Notes: generated from the letters alone by a model not told the origin. 64,000 nucleotides of DNA from Dyadobacter sp. CECT 9275 (GCF_907164905.1 NZ_CAJRAF010000004.1:310001-374000); one strand, 5' to 3'. Shown: positions 9,689 to 18,442, numbered from the stretch's first letter. Translations and numbers: made by a program.

Positions 9689-10897
9689 ATGAAAAAAATT
9701 CTGCTATTGCTAACACTCCCTTTTCTTGCTTCTGCGCAGGACGCTCAGGATCAGATCATTGAAAAAGCTGCGAAAATACATAAAAGGGTTTTAACCATAG
9801 ACACCCATGCCGACGTCCCCATTAATATGATGAAGGATGGTTTTGACATTTCGGTAGAGCACGATTACGAAAAAGATGGGTCGCAGATTGACTTCCCAAG
9901 AATGAAAAAAGGTGGCATGGACGCCATGTTTTTCGCGGTATATCTCGGGCAAGGCAAAAGAACGCCGGAAGCTAACGCAGAAGCAAAAAAGAACGCTCTT
10001 GCTATTTTTGATAAAATCCATGAGGCGGTAAAGCTGCACCCCGACATGGCAGGGATAGCCACTACCTCCAAAGAGGCCTACCGGCTGAAAAAAGATGGGA
10101 AACGAGCCGTTTTTTTTGGAATGGAAAATGGCTGGCCAATAGGGGACGATCTTAAAAACCTGAAATTATACTATGACCGGGGACTGCGGTATATCACCCT
10201 TTCGCACTCGTTGAACAATGATATCTGCGACTCTTCCATGGACCCCGACGGACCTGAACATAATGGCCTGAGTAAATTTGGTGAGACAGTGGTGCAGGAA
10301 ATGAACAGGCTGGGCATTATGGTGGACATTTCCCATGTGTCGGACTCAACTTTTTACGATGTCATTACACTTACTAAATCCCCGGTAATTGCATCTCACT
10401 CTTCCTGCCGGGCTTTGTGTAACGTCCCCAGAAATATGACCGACGATATGATCAGAACACTTGCCAAAAACGGAGGAGTCATACAGATCAATTTCGTGCC
10501 TGGTTTTGTAAAAAGGCCATCTGAGCAGCAGGAACTTTCCATGAAGGCATTGAGAATGAAACTTCGGCAGACGGATCTTTCCGAACAGGACAGACAGGTT
10601 TTACAGGAGGAAATGAAGGCGAGCAGTAAAAAATATGAGCATGATTTACCAACTGTAAAAGACGCTGTGGACCATATTGAACATGTCATCAGATTGACGA
10701 GTGCGGACCATGTTGGAATTGGTATGGATCTTGATGGAGGAGGAAAGGTGCAGGGCCTGCATGATGTGAGCCAGATAGGTGCCATTACCGAAGAACTGGT
10801 TCGGCGGGGTTATTCGGAAAAAGACATTGCCAAAATCTGGGGTGGTAATGTGATGCGGGTGCTGGACCAAGTGGAGAAAATAGCCAAAACTTTGTAA
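9689..10897 (+). CDS. secreted membrane-dipeptidase (peptidase M19)
   Basis: A 402-residue member of the renal dipeptidase family, a zinc amidohydrolase-fold enzyme cutting dipeptides. The first metal motif is LTIDTHADVP (His40, Asp42); MVDISHVSD and SPVIASHSSCRALC supply further metal ligands; VGIGMDLDGGG corresponds to the family's GSDFDG end motif. A signal peptide (MKKILLLLTLPFLASAQ) sends it to the periplasm. Full length for the family. It is preceded by a 179-nt gap without an obvious promoter and followed by glgB after 132 nt, so it is probably transcribed alone. Confidence 0.9.
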   Translation: MKKILLLLTLPFLASAQDAQDQIIEKAAKIHKRVLTIDTHADVPINMMKDGFDISVEHDYEKDGSQIDFPRMKKGGMDAMFFAVYLGQGKRTPEANAEAKKNALAIFDKIHEAVKLHPDMAGIATTSKEAYRLKKDGKRAVFFGMENGWPIGDDLKNLKLYYDRGLRYITLSHSLNNDICDSSMDPDGPEHNGLSKFGETVVQEMNRLGIMVDISHVSDSTFYDVITLTKSPVIASHSSCRALCNVPRNMTDDMIRTLAKNGGVIQINFVPGFVKRPSEQQELSMKALRMKLRQTDLSEQDRQVLQEEMKASSKKYEHDLPTVKDAVDHIEHVIRLTSADHVGIGMDLDGGGKVQGLHDVSQIGAITEELVRRGYSEKDIAKIWGGNVMRVLDQVEKIAKTL

Positions 10898-11029
10898 TAG
10901 AGTTGGGTATTGACAGCCAATCGTTTCTAAAAAACCTTTAAAAAAATATATACATTTTAAGAAATAGTTTAATAAAATTGTAAATATTACATGCTGATAA
11001 CACCTTTATCAATTACTATATAATCCCCA

Positions 11030-13024
11030 ATGGCAAAATCAACCAAGAAGAAAACAGAACTCCCTTCTCCTATTTCTGTGGACAACGGCCTGGCAGCAAA
11101 ACGGCATCAGCTTGGTCCCGTGGAAGCAGTGAGCCGGTTTACTGATTTTGATATTCACCTTTTCCGCCAGGGGAAACATTTCAAACTCTACGAAAAACTG
11201 GGCGCCCATGTCATAGAACATCAGGGCGTGATAGGTACCTACTTCGCTGTCTGGGCTCCTAACGCCCGTTTTATTTCGGTGATCGGTAATTTTAACGGAT
11301 GGAATAAAGAAACCCATGCCCTTACAGCCCGCTGGGACAGCAGCGGTATCTGGGAAGGCTGGATACCCGACGTAGGCGTGGGCGAGGTATATAAATTCCT
11401 GGTCGTTACGGCGGAAGGGGAACATCTCGAAAAATCTGACCCGTTTGCATTCTGGTGCGAGGTGGGCCCCCGTACGGCTTCCATCGTGTTTGATACCTGG
11501 TACGAATGGACCGATACCCAATGGATGCAGGACCGGAAGGAAAAAAATAAGCTGAATGCACCTATTTCGGTCTATGAAGTCCATTTAGGCTCATGGCAAA
11601 GGGATCCGTCAGACCCTGACCGCCATATTACTTTTAAGGAAATTGCCGAATCGCTGGTGCCCTATGTCAAGGAAATGGGTTTCACACACGTAGAACTGAT
11701 GCCCGTGATGGAGCACCCGTATGCCCCGTCGTGGGGGTATCAGATCACTGGTTATTTCTCTGTCGCATCTCGACTGGGTACTCCGCAGGAACTGATGTAT
11801 CTGATCAACGCCCTGCATGAGGCTGGGATTGGAGTTTATGTGGATTGGGTACCTTCCCATTTTCCTGGCGACATCCACGGATTGTATCGTTTCGACGGTA
11901 CTGCCTTGTATGAGCACGACGACCCTAAGAAAGGATACCATCCCGACTGGAAGAGCTATATTTTTAACTATGGCAGAAACGAGGTACGCTCATTTTTGAT
12001 CAGCAATGCCCTCTTCTGGCTCGACCGGTATCATACCGATGGCCTTCGCGTGGATGCCGTTGCTTCCATGTTATATCTTGATTATTCAAGAAAACACGGT
12101 GAATGGATCCCGAATGAATTCGGTGGTCGTGAAAACCTGGAAGCAATTTCACTTCTCAGGGAAATGAATATTGCCGCCTATTCGGCCTTTCCTGATATCC
12201 AGACAATCGCAGAAGAATCCACTGCATTCCCGGGTGTATCAAGGCCGGTTTTTGTGGGGGGCCTTGGTTTTGGAATGAAATGGATGATGGGCTGGATGAA
12301 CGATACCCTGAAATATTTTGAAAAAGACACCTCATTCAGGAAATGGCACCAGGATATGCTCACGTTCAGTCTCGTATATTCCTTTTCCGAAAACTTTATG
12401 CTGCCCCTCTCCCACGATGAGGTAGTGTACGGTAAAAAATCAATGCTTAGTAAAATGCCCGGCGATGAATGGCAAAAGTTTGCTAACCTCCGGGTGTTAT
12501 ATACCTATATGTTCACTCATCCGGGCACGAAACTGATGTTCATGGGAAGTGAATTCGGGCAAACCTCGGAGTGGAATTTCCAGCAAAGCCTTGACTGGCA
12601 CTTACTGGAACTGGCACCTCATCAGGGTATGCAGGCTTGTGTAAAAGCGCTGAATCACCTTTACCGGACCGAACCCGCCATGTACGAATTCACGTTCAGC
12701 AGCGAGGGTTTCGAATGGATTGATACCCAAGATCGCGAGAACTCGGTACTGATTTATTCCCGTAAGTCCAGGGATTACAAACAGAACATTGTGGTGATCC
12801 TCAATCTTACGCCGGTCCCCCGTCAGGGCTACCGTGTTGGGGTACTTTCCGAAGGCGAATGGGTCGAAATTTTCAACTCCGACAGCGAAGAGTTTTATGG
12901 CAGCGGACAGATAAACACCCAGCCAGTGACCGCCGAAAAAGAAAACTGGCATGGAAGAGCCTATTCGCTCAGACTGGATCTCCCGCCACTGGGGGCAACC
13001 GTTTTGAAATTGAAAAAGGAATAA
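11030..13024 (+). CDS. glgB: 1,4-alpha-glucan branching enzyme
   Basis: A 664-residue GH13 enzyme that makes alpha-1,6 branches in glycogen in the cytoplasm. An N-terminal CBM48 module (GVIGTYFAVWAPNARFISVIGNFNGW) precedes the (beta/alpha)8 domain. Catalytic blocks are visible: DGLRVDAVASMLY with the nucleophile Asp342, IAEEST around 394-398 with the acid/base Glu, and LSHDEV with the transition-state Asp. WGYQITGYFS and KHGEWIPNEFGGREN are signature GlgB stretches. Length is normal for the short form lacking an extra N-terminal module. No other glycogen gene is adjacent. A clear intrinsic terminator lies 62 nt downstream. Confidence 0.96.
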   Translation: MAKSTKKKTELPSPISVDNGLAAKRHQLGPVEAVSRFTDFDIHLFRQGKHFKLYEKLGAHVIEHQGVIGTYFAVWAPNARFISVIGNFNGWNKETHALTARWDSSGIWEGWIPDVGVGEVYKFLVVTAEGEHLEKSDPFAFWCEVGPRTASIVFDTWYEWTDTQWMQDRKEKNKLNAPISVYEVHLGSWQRDPSDPDRHITFKEIAESLVPYVKEMGFTHVELMPVMEHPYAPSWGYQITGYFSVASRLGTPQELMYLINALHEAGIGVYVDWVPSHFPGDIHGLYRFDGTALYEHDDPKKGYHPDWKSYIFNYGRNEVRSFLISNALFWLDRYHTDGLRVDAVASMLYLDYSRKHGEWIPNEFGGRENLEAISLLREMNIAAYSAFPDIQTIAEESTAFPGVSRPVFVGGLGFGMKWMMGWMNDTLKYFEKDTSFRKWHQDMLTFSLVYSFSENFMLPLSHDEVVYGKKSMLSKMPGDEWQKFANLRVLYTYMFTHPGTKLMFMGSEFGQTSEWNFQQSLDWHLLELAPHQGMQACVKALNHLYRTEPAMYEFTFSSEGFEWIDTQDRENSVLIYSRKSRDYKQNIVVILNLTPVPRQGYRVGVLSEGEWVEIFNSDSEEFYGSGQINTQPVTAEKENWHGRAYSLRLDLPPLGATVLKLKKE

Positions 13025-13085
13025 AAAAATGGTTTTCCAAGACTTTTATGCTTATCGTAAGTCTAAACGCTAAGTAAATAGTTTC

Positions 13086-13117
13086 AGGCAGGGAGGTGAT
13101 CCCTGCCTTATTTTTTA
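13086..13117 (+). terminator. intrinsic terminator of glgB
   Basis: Nine-bp perfect stem (13086-13094 with 13100-13108), 5-nt loop, followed by TATTTTTT. Confidence 0.85.
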
Positions 13118-13127
13118 TACAATTCTT

Positions 13128-13135
13128 TACCTTTG
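13128..13135 (+). promoter_or_regulatory. Bacteroidota-type -7 box TACCTTTG
   Basis: Matches TAnnTTTG exactly and lies 24 nt before the ATG at 13159, directly after the glgB terminator. No TTG -33 element is seen at the usual distance, so the call is tentative. Confidence 0.4.
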
Positions 13136-13158
13136 TCAGATCAACCGTAATATCCGAA

Positions 13159-13845
13159 ATGAAAAATAGTGTATTAGCGATTCTTTTCTTTCTGTCCGTT
13201 TCAACTTCCATAAGTGCACAAAGCCTGTCTAGGGTCACCTCCGGTATAGACCTGGGATTTGGTTATGACTATGATAAAAAGATATCGGTTCCTGCCGTCA
13301 CCTACCACCAGGAATTAAGCTTACGAAATTTCTCCTGGTTCAATATCGGCTGGGGCGTCAGGACATCGGGTTATTATGCCGGCCGTACCGATCTTATCCC
13401 GAAAAACACGGCACTTTCTGGTGATACCTTAAAATTCGGAAAGGTTACTTCCAATAGTGTAAGCTTTTTGCTTGGCGCCAACGTACGTTTATGGCATTTC
13501 GAAATCGGTGCTAACACGGATATCTTCGGAGTTACCTTTGGCGCCCGCAGACGCGGATTGTATACGTCATCGAGGCTTGGCGGCGCAGGGGAAGAATATT
13601 ACAATGCTTATGTCAAAAGTACGCCCACTGCTGTCCATGCCCTGCCCCTTCTGCTTGATAAACAGGCGGGGCAATCGGAAATATACCTGAGATACTGGAT
13701 CACACCCCGCATAGGTGTAAAATTTGCGTACATACATGGCCGTACCACTTATGTTTCGGAAGTAAAACTAAACAATGACCAAAAGCGGTTTTCGACCACC
13801 TATGGCGTACCTTACGTTGCGCTGTCTTTTCCTATTTTCAACTGA
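13159..13845 (+). CDS. putative outer-membrane beta-barrel protein, function unknown
   Basis: The ATG at 13159 gives a signal peptide (MKNSVLAILFFLSVSTSISAQ); the longer frame from 13096 starts inside the terminator and promoter and is rejected. The mature part (~207 residues) is made of alternating hydrophobic strands with glycines and aromatics (IDLGFGYDYDKKISV, FNIGWGVRTSGYY, IGVKFAYIHGRTTY, GVPYVALSFPIFN) and ends in Phe-Asn, all typical of a small outer-membrane barrel. I recognise no named family. It sits 31 nt before the Nudix gene and may share its transcript. Confidence 0.6.
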   Translation: MKNSVLAILFFLSVSTSISAQSLSRVTSGIDLGFGYDYDKKISVPAVTYHQELSLRNFSWFNIGWGVRTSGYYAGRTDLIPKNTALSGDTLKFGKVTSNSVSFLLGANVRLWHFEIGANTDIFGVTFGARRRGLYTSSRLGGAGEEYYNAYVKSTPTAVHALPLLLDKQAGQSEIYLRYWITPRIGVKFAYIHGRTTYVSEVKLNNDQKRFSTTYGVPYVALSFPIFN

Positions 13846-13876
13846 CCGCGGTCAGTAAACATTTTCTCTTACATCG

Positions 13877-14548
13877 ATGACTGAAAAGCTTACCGATTCG
13901 CATAAGTACAACCTCTGGACAAAAAGGCTGATCGCCAACGGAATGGATATTCATCAGATAGATGAGCTCTATACGCGCAGAACCGGTAAAGGAGATGTAC
14001 TCTTCTCCCTGGTATATACCGATGCCAGCACGCCGGAAGGATATAAAATCCCACCAATTTGTTTCATCAAGGGAGAGGTAGTATGTGTTCTCATCTGCTT
14101 TATTGACATAGAAACAAGGGAAAAATTCCTGCTGCTGGTTCAGCAACGCAGAATCTGCGACGGCTCGCTTACTTTTGAACATCCCGCCGGAATGCTCGAC
14201 AGCGAAAGTGACGCAGCTGCGGTAGCAGCAAGGGAAGTATGGGAAGAAACCGGCATTGAAATCGCAAAGGAAAGCCTGATTCAATTGGGAAAAGAGCCCT
14301 GTTATCCCTCAACCGGTACCAGCGACGAAGCGATGTACTTCTTCTACTGTGAAATCGAACTGACAGGCGAAGAGATCCGTGGTTATCATAACCAGGCTCA
14401 AGGGCTTTTATCGGATCATGAATACATCAATACCTACGTGGCCCCCTTTGCCGAAGGCCACAAGCTTATCACCAACAGCAATGGTTTATTGCTCAACTTC
14501 CTGTATCTTAAAGATGTAGCCGACTGGGAGCTTTTGAAAGCACTATAG
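13877..14548 (+). CDS. Nudix hydrolase
   Basis: A 223-residue cytoplasmic protein with a Nudix box running from Gly in HPAGMLDSESD to REVWEETGIEI. Family members split nucleoside diphosphates linked to another group X; the PAG-box and the following GTSDEAMYFFYCEIE resemble ADP-ribose or UDP-sugar pyrophosphatases. The REVWEETG core with its metal-binding glutamates is intact, but the conserved Glu eight positions before the Arg is Ser here, with a Glu one position earlier. Substrate cannot be assigned. The tRNA-Arg promoter begins just downstream. Confidence 0.82.
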   Translation: MTEKLTDSHKYNLWTKRLIANGMDIHQIDELYTRRTGKGDVLFSLVYTDASTPEGYKIPPICFIKGEVVCVLICFIDIETREKFLLLVQQRRICDGSLTFEHPAGMLDSESDAAAVAAREVWEETGIEIAKESLIQLGKEPCYPSTGTSDEAMYFFYCEIELTGEEIRGYHNQAQGLLSDHEYINTYVAPFAEGHKLITNSNGLLLNFLYLKDVADWELLKAL

Positions 14549-14582
14549 GTGATTTTTTATCTCAACAAATTTTCCCTTAAAA

Positions 14583-14614
14583 TTGTCAATAAAATAAAAT
14601 AGCGCCTATATTTG
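14583..14614 (+). promoter_or_regulatory. promoter of tRNA-Arg
   Basis: TTG at 14583-14585 and TATATTTG at 14607-14614 are separated by 21 nt, matching the Bacteroidota -33 TTG / -7 TAnnTTTG pattern. The -7 box ends 17 nt before the tRNA. Confidence 0.7.
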
Positions 14615-14631
14615 CACCCCGGTAGATAAAA

Positions 14632-14703
14632 GCACCCATAGTTCAATGGATAGAATTTCGGTTTCCGGTACCGACGATATGAGTTCGAATCTCGTTGGGT
14701 GCA
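14632..14703 (+). tRNA. tRNA-Arg (anticodon CCG)
   Basis: A full cloverleaf can be drawn: 7-bp acceptor stem GCACCCA/TGGGTGC, D arm GTTC...GAAT, anticodon stem TCGGT/ACCGA with loop TTCCGGT (anticodon CCG), T arm with loop TTCGAAT, discriminator A. CCA is not encoded. Its 3' end is repeated at 25552-25573, so it is the likely attachment site of the island that follows. Confidence 0.93.
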
Positions 14704-14705
14704 CA
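14684..14705 (+). repeat. attL: tRNA-Arg 3' end copy
   Basis: Twenty-two bases beginning TTCGAATCTCGTTGGG recur at 25552-25573 with a single mismatch (T at 14700, G at 25568). The copy spans the T loop to just beyond the tRNA end, the normal crossover zone for tRNA-targeting integrases. Confidence 0.65.
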
Positions 14706-14725
14706 TTTCTTTATCACAGCCATTT

Positions 14726-14936
14726 TTATTCTGCAACTCCCTGATAATTAAAATCCGTTAGATCCTCAGGGACATTATGGCCTTTGCATATCCCCGGGAA
14801 TCTGGTTGTAAGTTGATCATACTGTTTGTTTTCAATAGTTAACTCCGCAAATCCATAGAAGATGGTGGTAGTAATTGACCAGAAGAACTTTACCGATGCG
14901 TTTTCACGGAATCTTTTGGTGAGTAGCGGCTATTTC
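14726..14936 (-). pseudogene. open fragment without start codon inside the island edge
   Basis: A reading frame of about 68 codons with no ATG ends at TAA (14726-14728); it contains FWSITTTIFYGFAELTIENK and FPGICKGHNVPEDL. It looks more like protein than random frame but has no start and is preceded by a stop. It fills most of the 300-nt space between the tRNA and the LysR gene. I do not recognise a family. Confidence 0.3.
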
Positions 14937-15003
14937 TGATCATACGCACTGACTTCCTTGATTTTGTACAAGTAGGATCAGGTAATCTGATTTCCATGCT
15001 GGG

Positions 15004-15933
15004 TTAATTATAATATGGCTCACACCAACTAAAATTCTGCTCAACAATGGCAGATTTTCGACTACTCACAAATTCCAAAAAAGATAAAGACGCCGGAGAA
15101 TGCTTCTTTTCTGCAAGCCAGACCAGGCTCCACGTTGTCTTTATGGGTAACCCCTGAACGTTTATTATTTCCAGTTCATGATTACTTAGTTCATTTCTGA
15201 TACCTATCAAAGGCATAATCGAATAACCCAATCCTGCCAAAATGGCTTGTTTAACTGCTTCATTAGAAGTAAGCTCCATTTTTTTGACAACAGTAATATT
15301 CTGTTCAGAGAAAAAGCGTTCCATGGCTAGTCGGGTACCAGAGCCCTTTTCCCGAAAAATTAAAGGCAAGCTTTGAAACTGTTCCTTTACATCATTTTTA
15401 ATCTTGACTTTTTGCCCAGCCTTACCAACAAGAAAAAGCCGATTGGGCAGAAGATCCAGCCGGTCAATATTGATAGTAGTCGGTAAAATAGAAACAAGGG
15501 CAAAATCTATCTCGTTATTTTCTAAGCTTTCAAGGACTCTATTCTTGTTGGTTACATCCAGTAACAGTTCAATTCCTGCATGCTTGGAAAGGAAGTCAGA
15601 AAGAAAGAATGGCATCACATACTTTCCGGTCGATACAACGGAGATTTTCAGCTTTCCGGTCATTCCCCCTTTATATGCCAGTGTTTTGTAATTAATAGCG
15701 TGCACCTGTTCAATAATGCTCTCTGCTGCCGTAGCGATCTCACGTCCGAAGTCAGTGATGTATATCTTCCTTCCTATTACCTCGGTCAGGGGGATGTCGA
15801 ATTGTGCTTCGAAGTTTTTAAGCTGAATAGATACGGCTGGCTGAGATAAATGAAGCTCTTCTGACGCTTTGGTAACACTCTGGGATTTTACGACAGCTAA
15901 AAATATTCGAAGTTGGTTCAGGGTATAATTCAT
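15004..15933 (-). CDS. LysR-family transcriptional regulator
   Basis: A 309-residue regulator with the N-terminal winged helix-turn-helix (LNQLRIFLAVVKSQSVTKASEELHLSQPAVSIQLKNFE, given here as the first ~45 residues) followed by the two-lobed effector domain (LKISVVSTGKYVMPFFLSDF, ILAGLGYSIMPLIGIRNEL). The overall pattern is that of the CbbR/CysB-like LysR group. It is divergent from the isocitrate dehydrogenase gene with 91 nt between start codons, and a 12-bp inverted repeat lies between them, one arm covering its own ATG. That layout predicts control of the dehydrogenase gene and of itself; the effector is unknown. Confidence 0.9.
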   Translation of the reverse strand: MNYTLNQLRIFLAVVKSQSVTKASEELHLSQPAVSIQLKNFEAQFDIPLTEVIGRKIYITDFGREIATAAESIIEQVHAINYKTLAYKGGMTGKLKISVVSTGKYVMPFFLSDFLSKHAGIELLLDVTNKNRVLESLENNEIDFALVSILPTTINIDRLDLLPNRLFLVGKAGQKVKIKNDVKEQFQSLPLIFREKGSGTRLAMERFFSEQNITVVKKMELTSNEAVKQAILAGLGYSIMPLIGIRNELSNHELEIINVQGLPIKTTWSLVWLAEKKHSPASLSFLEFVSSRKSAIVEQNFSWCEPYYN

Positions 15934-15983
15934 AAATTATCATTATACTAATCATTACAAATATAAATAAAAATTTATGAATT
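15927..15983. promoter_or_regulatory. divergent control region with 12-bp inverted repeat
   Basis: AATTCATAAATT (15927-15938) and AATTTATGAATT (15972-15983) are perfect reverse complements 33 nt apart. The left arm includes the LysR start codon. Likely regulator-binding arms, by position only. Confidence 0.5.
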
Positions 15984-15991
15984 CTTAAAAA

Positions 15992-15999
15992 TAGCTTTG
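15992..15999 (+). promoter_or_regulatory. -7 box TAGCTTTG before isocitrate dehydrogenase
   Basis: Exact TAnnTTTG match 25 nt before the ATG at 16025, just outside the right arm of the inverted repeat. No clear TTG at -33, which fits an activator-dependent promoter. Confidence 0.45.
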
Positions 16000-16024
16000 C
16001 AGCTGTACAATCAAATAAATCAGA

Positions 16025-17461
16025 ATGACAACAATTACAGTAGCAAAAGGTGATGGGATCGGCCCGGAAATCATGGATGCCACCCTTAAAATTATTTTGG
16101 CCGCAGGAGCCCGAATAGAAATTGAAGAAATTACGGTTGGAGAGGCCGTGTACCTGGCTGGGAACACCGCCGGGATAACACCTGAGGCATGGGAGGCTAT
16201 CCGACGTAATAAGATTTTTTTGAAAGCCCCCATTACTACGCCTCAAGGCGGGGGGTATAAAAGCTTAAATGTGACGACTCGTAAATTTTTAGGACTTTAT
16301 TCAAATGTAAGGCCCTGCATTAGCCTTCATCCTTTTGTAAGTACAAAGCACCCAGCAATGGATCTTGTAATAGTACGTGAAAACGAGGAAGACCTATATG
16401 CAGGTATCGAGCATCAGCAAACAGATGAAGTAGTACAATGCCTCAAATTGATCAGCCGACCGGGATGTGAAAAAATCATTCGTTATGCATTTGAATACGC
16501 CCGGCAACAGGGAAGAAAAAAAGTCACCTGCTTTACAAAAGACAACATTATGAAACAAACAGATGGTCTGTTCCACCGTGTCTTTGACGAGATCGCGACA
16601 GAATACCCCGATATTGAGAATGAGCACTGGATCATTGATATCGGAGCAGCAAAACTGGCAGATACTCCACAGGTTTTCGATGTGCTGGTCATGCCAAACC
16701 TCTACGGTGATGTACTTAGCGACGTGGCAGCGCAGATAGCCGGATCAGTTGGACTGGCCGGTTCCGCTAATATTGGGGAAGAATGCGCAATGTTTGAAGC
16801 GATCCATGGTTCGGCACCAAGAAGAGCTGGCCAAAATATGGCAAATCCATCGGGACTCCTGCAAGGAGCAATCATGATGCTGAATCACATAAGCCAGACA
16901 GACATAGCCGAAAAGGTACAAAACGCATGGCTGAAAACGATTGAGGATGGAATCCATACCTATGACATATTTAAAGAGGGAACCAGCAAAGTGCAAGTCG
17001 GAACCAGTGAATTTGCAGATGCAGTCATCGCAAACATTGGGAAAAAACCATCAAAATTAAAACCGGTTGCATACACGAAGAATGTAACAATTACACTTCC
17101 GCGTTATAAGCGAAAACCACAAGCCAAAAAGGAATTGATTGGTGTGGATGTATTTGTCCACTGGGATGGATCAGACCCGAACGAACTCGCACAGCAGGTC
17201 CAGAAATTAGATGCACAAGACATTAGCCTGCGCATGATCACCAACCGGGGCATAAAAGTTTGGCCGAACGGGTTTAAGGAAACGTTTTGTACGGACCATT
17301 GGCGATGCCGGTTTCAGCACAAGTCGGGGCAAGTCATTGACAAAGCCGTTGTAGTTAGGCTTCTGTCCAAATGCCTGGAAGAAAACATTGATGCAATAAA
17401 GACCGAAAACCTCTATGCATTCGACGGGAAGCCAGGGTTTTCCTTAGGGCAAGGACAGTAA
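16025..17461 (+). CDS. icd: NADP-type isocitrate dehydrogenase (Thermus-like, long form)
   Basis: A 478-residue member of the isocitrate/isopropylmalate dehydrogenase family, converting isocitrate to 2-oxoglutarate and CO2. Visible blocks: KGDGIGPEIMDA at the N-terminus, the substrate loop TRKFLGLYSNVRP with Ser/Asn/Arg, VRENEEDLYAGIEH, the metal-site stretch MPNLYGDVLSD, and the cofactor loop HGSAPRRAGQNMANP. The ~140-residue C-terminal extension after the catalytic core is typical of the Thermus-type enzymes found in Bacteroidota. Being on an island, under a divergent LysR gene, is unusual for a TCA enzyme; it may be a second copy or a metabolite-specific relative. The exact substrate is inferred. 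Confidence 0.85.
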   Translation: MTTITVAKGDGIGPEIMDATLKIILAAGARIEIEEITVGEAVYLAGNTAGITPEAWEAIRRNKIFLKAPITTPQGGGYKSLNVTTRKFLGLYSNVRPCISLHPFVSTKHPAMDLVIVRENEEDLYAGIEHQQTDEVVQCLKLISRPGCEKIIRYAFEYARQQGRKKVTCFTKDNIMKQTDGLFHRVFDEIATEYPDIENEHWIIDIGAAKLADTPQVFDVLVMPNLYGDVLSDVAAQIAGSVGLAGSANIGEECAMFEAIHGSAPRRAGQNMANPSGLLQGAIMMLNHISQTDIAEKVQNAWLKTIEDGIHTYDIFKEGTSKVQVGTSEFADAVIANIGKKPSKLKPVAYTKNVTITLPRYKRKPQAKKELIGVDVFVHWDGSDPNELAQQVQKLDAQDISLRMITNRGIKVWPNGFKETFCTDHWRCRFQHKSGQVIDKAVVVRLLSKCLEENIDAIKTENLYAFDGKPGFSLGQGQ

Positions 17462-17515
17462 AAAAGTAGGAGATATTTAAAAGACTAGCAAATTTCAAAA
17501 AAAACTAACGATCTC

Positions 17516-17761
17516 ATGATGACTATTCAATTAATAAAAGGGGAGTTTTCCGCTAGTGATGCTTTGGGGATAATTACGAATCTTATCCAAACTAAAATTA
17601 AATATCATGAGCAAAAGATAAGCTCCGATATGAGCGAGGAGGATATTAAGTTTCGAGAGAAAAAAATAAAAAAACTGCAAGAAGACCTGTCCGAAGTAAA
17701 AAAACACATAGCCGGGATCCCAGGAAATGTGGCACTGGCATCCCATGTAAATATTGAATAA
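17516..17761 (+). CDS. small hypothetical protein, paralogue of the next gene
   Basis: An 81-residue cytoplasmic protein, charged and helical. It begins MMTIQLIKGEFSASDALGII and has a long basic helix (FREKKIKKLQEDLSEVKKHI) that could form a coiled coil. It aligns end to end with the product at 17820-18110: IQLIKGEFSASDA / ISLISGVFESDDA, then TKIKYHEQKI / QKIQYHQLKN. It lies 54 nt after isocitrate dehydrogenase and may be in its transcript. No function is recognised. Confidence 0.65.
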   Translation: MMTIQLIKGEFSASDALGIITNLIQTKIKYHEQKISSDMSEEDIKFREKKIKKLQEDLSEVKKHIAGIPGNVALASHVNIE

Positions 17762-17819
17762 CCCAACGAACTCCTTTCATAAAAATGCATTCATAGCCAA
17801 AAACCAATTACGCATAAAT

Positions 17820-18110
17820 ATGGAAAATGCCGAAATCTCACTTATTTCCGGGGTATTTGAGTCTGATGATGCCCGAGATCTCCTGCTAGGCCTGATCAAC
17901 CAAAAGATTCAATATCACCAATTAAAAAATTTCAGCCAACAGGAACGATATGGCACTGTTGACAACCAAAGTACATCCAGGATCAAAGAGCTGGCACAGG
18001 CCCGACTTAATGTTGAAGAATATACAAAACTTGCCACGTCCCTTGGATGCACCTTGTCTGTTCATGCCAGGATTTCGATCCAATTACTACCTCCAGCTGG
18101 GGTAATGTAA
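17820..18110 (+). CDS. small hypothetical protein, paralogue of the previous gene
   Basis: A 96-residue product starting MENAEISLISGVFESDDARD; a TTG at 17754 overlapping the previous stop codon would extend it by 22 residues but the ATG is preferred. It shares the N-terminal fold pattern and the central HQ/HE helix with its neighbour and ends in a beta-like tail (TLSVHARISIQLLPPAG). The pair probably arose by duplication. Function unknown. Confidence 0.62.
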   Translation: MENAEISLISGVFESDDARDLLLGLINQKIQYHQLKNFSQQERYGTVDNQSTSRIKELAQARLNVEEYTKLATSLGCTLSVHARISIQLLPPAGVM

Positions 18111-18370
18111 CCTGAAAATCTAAACATGAATTTTCAAAAGATAACATGAAAGTCCCGTTATGCAAAGCAAAGTACTTGCAGCCGAATTCCCATTAATTAA
18201 TTCTCTGTTTTGCTATTTAACCTTCGGTATTATTCTGCGTATCGTTGACCAGCTGCTGAGGCCTGTGCTAGGCAAGATGTCTCCGATCACGATTGCAAAG
18301 AAAAATAGCCCGTTCGCAGACAAGCTACCGAAGACACCCACGTGAAGCTAGAATGTGCTCTGGGAGGGCT

Positions 18371-18416
18371 TTTCTGCCTAGCATCATCCTGCACAACGGA
18401 TGGTACTAGGCAGAAA
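18371..18416. repeat. 19-bp imperfect inverted repeat
   Basis: TTCTGCCTAG and CTAGGCAGAA form the base of a long hairpin whose inner arms (CATCC/GGATG) also pair, with one mismatch and one G-T pair. It lies 27 nt past the end of the split lipoprotein gene on the minus strand, but has no T-tract. The rest of the 332-nt gap 18111-18442 shows nothing convincing. Confidence 0.5.
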
Positions 18417-18442
18417 TTTACGCCAGCCTGCTGATGGCAAAA

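Noticed and set aside
18160..18345. 61-codon frame between the small paralogues and the IS21 target gene
   Set aside because: No family resemblance, no ribosome binding site, and its composition looks like chance. It may be a decayed piece but cannot be supported.
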